Part shown: positions 63,144-64,000 of the stretch, one piece after another | Numbering within the stretch: position 1 is the stretch's first letter | How the letters are laid out: every line of letters begins with the position of its first letter | Assembly (NCBI RefSeq): GCF_009258225.1 | Contig: NZ_CP043617.1 | Coordinates: 248,001 to 312,000 of the forward strand | Length of the DNA stretch: 64,000 nt | DNA from: Sulfurimonas lithotrophica | Lineage (GTDB): Bacteria; Campylobacterota; Campylobacteria; Campylobacterales; Sulfurimonadaceae | Direction: 5' to 3' | Translations under genes and position numbers: made by a program | The notes under the pieces: model-generated | The model's input: only the letters and a program-made list of their open reading frames with translations | The model's database searches: none | Told to the model about the DNA's origin: nothing

Positions 63144-63157
63144 TTGATGCAAGTCAA
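63144..63157. promoter_or_regulatory. Near-consensus Fnr-type box (63.15 kb)
   Basis: TTGATGCAAGTCAA differs from TTGAT-N4-ATCAA at one base. It lies between the divergent lipoprotein and the 63-residue gene. Which gene it serves is unclear; TATAAT on the minus strand at 63111-63116 would place it about 46 nt from that start. Confidence 0.5.
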
Positions 63158-63196
63158 TTTAAATATTAAATAAAAAATTAAAAAAAAGTTTTAAAA

Positions 63197-63388
63197 ATGG
63201 TTTTAGATATCGTAATAATTTTGGCAATGTGTTTTCCTATGCTGCTTTTTACAGTGTATCCAGGTTTAAAGTTAGGTGATTATTTGGAGCAAAAGCACGC
63301 TATCAGCGAGGCTTCTAAGCGAAAAGTAGTCATTATATTTACAGTTGTTTTTACCGTAACACTCTCCTCTTTGCTATACTATATATAA
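63197..63388 (+). CDS. Small membrane protein (63 aa)
   Basis: 63 residues, two membrane segments (VLDIVIILAMCFPMLLFTVY and VVIIFTVVFTVTLSSLLYYI) with a short charged loop. No Shine-Dalgarno is visible, only A-rich sequence before the ATG. A terminator follows, so it forms a single-gene unit. No family recognised. Confidence 0.6.
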   Translation: MVLDIVIILAMCFPMLLFTVYPGLKLGDYLEQKHAISEASKRKVVIIFTVVFTVTLSSLLYYI

Positions 63389-63412
63389 TAATACTAAACA
63401 AAAATAACTTGA

Positions 63413-63451
63413 CAATATTATGACATTATCATAAAATATTGTTGTTTTTTT
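63413..63451 (+). terminator. Terminator of the 63-aa gene
   Basis: CAATATT...AATATTG and inner ATGA/TCAT form an 11-bp A/T-rich stem with a 2-nt bulge, followed by TTG and a T-run of seven. Rho-independent type. Confidence 0.7.
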
Positions 63452-63516
63452 AACATTGTTTCATAAGGTAACAGATACTCTTAATAGAAACTTAAAATAA
63501 TAATTAAATAAAAAAA

Positions 63517-63530
63517 TTGATTTAAGTCAA
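63517..63530 (+). promoter_or_regulatory. Near-consensus Fnr-type box upstream of the 108-aa gene
   Basis: TTGATTTAAGTCAA differs from the consensus at one base, the same base as in the 63144 box. A GATAAA/TAAACT -10 candidate begins 20-22 nt downstream, matching the class II position at the other boxes. Confidence 0.6.
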
Positions 63531-63604
63531 TAGAAGCAGTTTTAAATAGTGATAAACTTCATATGATTCTGAAGAACTAAAAATGAATCTAGAGGAGTAA
63601 AAAA

Positions 63605-63931
63605 ATGATTGAACCAGCTATAATTAGACCGGAAATTGCCTTGAATGATTTCTTGCCAATCTTTGTCTCTTCTGCGTTTGTTTTAATATTTGGAGGTTTC
63701 TATGTTGGTATATATACGGCTGTAAAAGTTAATTTACTTAAAAAATGGACAATGCCTATTGGGTATTTTTTTTGGGTGTTAACAGCATACTGTTTATATA
63801 TAATGGGAAATTTAATGCATGTTGGTGAGTTTACGGCAAAAGCATTAGTTGTTGCTGCTTTTGGGCTGTTATTACTTCCACATGCAGTCTATTACATGCA
63901 AGATAGTGTTCATGAAGAAAATGAACATTAA
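63605..63931 (+). CDS. Membrane protein of unknown function (108 aa)
   Basis: 108 residues with three membrane segments (LPIFVSSAFVLIFGGFYVGIYT, MPIGYFFWVLTAYCLYIMGNL, AKALVVAAFGLLLLPHAVYYM) and two conserved-looking His near the ends of helices. AGAGGAG precedes the ATG. It may be a subunit of a membrane redox complex whose main gene follows. No family recognised. Confidence 0.72.
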   Translation: MIEPAIIRPEIALNDFLPIFVSSAFVLIFGGFYVGIYTAVKVNLLKKWTMPIGYFFWVLTAYCLYIMGNLMHVGEFTAKALVVAAFGLLLLPHAVYYMQDSVHEENEH

Positions 63932-63969
63932 TTTAAGTATATATTCAACTATAAAAATAGGAGGGTACA

Positions 63970-64000
63970 GTGGCTAAAAAATCTGTATGGAGTGACAATC
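63970..64000 (+). CDS. Start of a gene cut by the window edge
   Basis: A GTG start reading V(M)AKKSVWSDN, preceded by AGGAGGG 4-5 nt upstream. Only ten codons are present, so the product cannot be named. It follows the 108-residue membrane gene by 38 nt and is probably in its operon. Confidence 0.5.
   Translation, partial: MAKKSVWSDN

Noticed and set aside
1-64000. rRNA, tRNA, insertion sequence, prophage or integrase
   Set aside because: No cloverleaf, rRNA core motif, transposase or integrase signature, or terminal inverted repeat with target duplication was recognised by eye.

Overview
The window is AT-rich, gene-dense and looks like a chromosome segment of a Campylobacterota (Epsilonproteobacteria) chemolithotroph or denitrifier, close to Sulfurimonas. 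This assignment is inference. It rests on a receiver plus poly-acidic ChePep-type protein in the order fliR-chePep-gmk-tatA-argS (the order known around the Helicobacter poly-E gene), a DUF3373-type porin, a UbiA-like prenyltransferase fitting the futalosine menaquinone route, a ribosomal operon without rpmD (L30), and many TTG starts. I see no rRNA, tRNA, CRISPR array, insertion sequence or prophage.

Layout. 0.1-2.6 kb: molybdenum cofactor genes (moaD, moaE, moeA). 2.6-5.2 kb: a small accessory islet with a membrane protein of unknown function, an unannotated 42-residue basic ORF and an MntA/HepT (MNT/HEPN) toxin-antitoxin pair. 5.2-9.9 kb, minus strand: rnhB, a REC-PAS-histidine kinase, a response regulator, ppk2 and a P-loop ATPase. 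10.0-20.7 kb: the S10-spc ribosomal operon through secY, map and infA. 20.7-24.0 kb: an opposed cluster (monoheme cytochrome, NnrS, SPL-like radical SAM) and a zinc-ribbon gene, lying between infA and rpmJ. 24.2-27.1 kb: the alpha operon (rpmJ, rpsM, rpsK, rpsD, rpoA, rplQ) behind a long, apparently folded leader. 27.3-30.6 kb: aldo/keto reductase, nfu, TPR-like protein, murE. 30.6-43.3 kb: cell-envelope and central metabolism genes (panD, ybaB, ispA, tkt, a Crp/Fnr regulator, mqnP-like, ftsW, murG, bcp). 43.3-47.0 kb: porin, rpsB, tsf. 47.1-52.7 kb: ABC ATPase, fliR, chePep, gmk, tatA, argS. 52.8-64.0 kb: an anaerobic or nitrogen-oxide support region with a pentaheme cytochrome c, a hemerythrin-PAS protein, a double-domain siroheme decarboxylase homologue (haem d1 route) with small membrane proteins, precorrin-2 dehydrogenase, a SufT-like/DUF2249-like/polytopic membrane operon, an MFS transporter, a TrpD-like protein, a second Crp/Fnr regulator and small membrane proteins.

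The most interesting signal is regulatory. In the last 11 kb, three perfect 14-bp boxes (TTGAT-N4-ATCAA) and three near-perfect ones lie upstream of the redox genes. At four of them a -10-like hexamer begins 21-23 nt from the box edge, the geometry of class II Fnr activation. The Crp/Fnr protein encoded among them (61993..62622) has no cysteine, so it cannot be an Fe-S Fnr, but its recognition helix reads ETLSR, the E-x-x-S-R pattern that reads TTGAT. It is a good candidate for a haem/NO-type regulator of this set.

A second pattern is leaderless transcription. Several genes without a Shine-Dalgarno sequence have a TATAAT or TAAAAT hexamer ending only 5-7 nt before their ATG: mntA, the P-loop ATPase, the radical SAM gene, the ABC ATPase, crp/fnr and perhaps ispA. 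By contrast, the rpsJ, rpmJ and rpsB operons and the panD cluster share TATAATT followed by a GC-rich discriminator.
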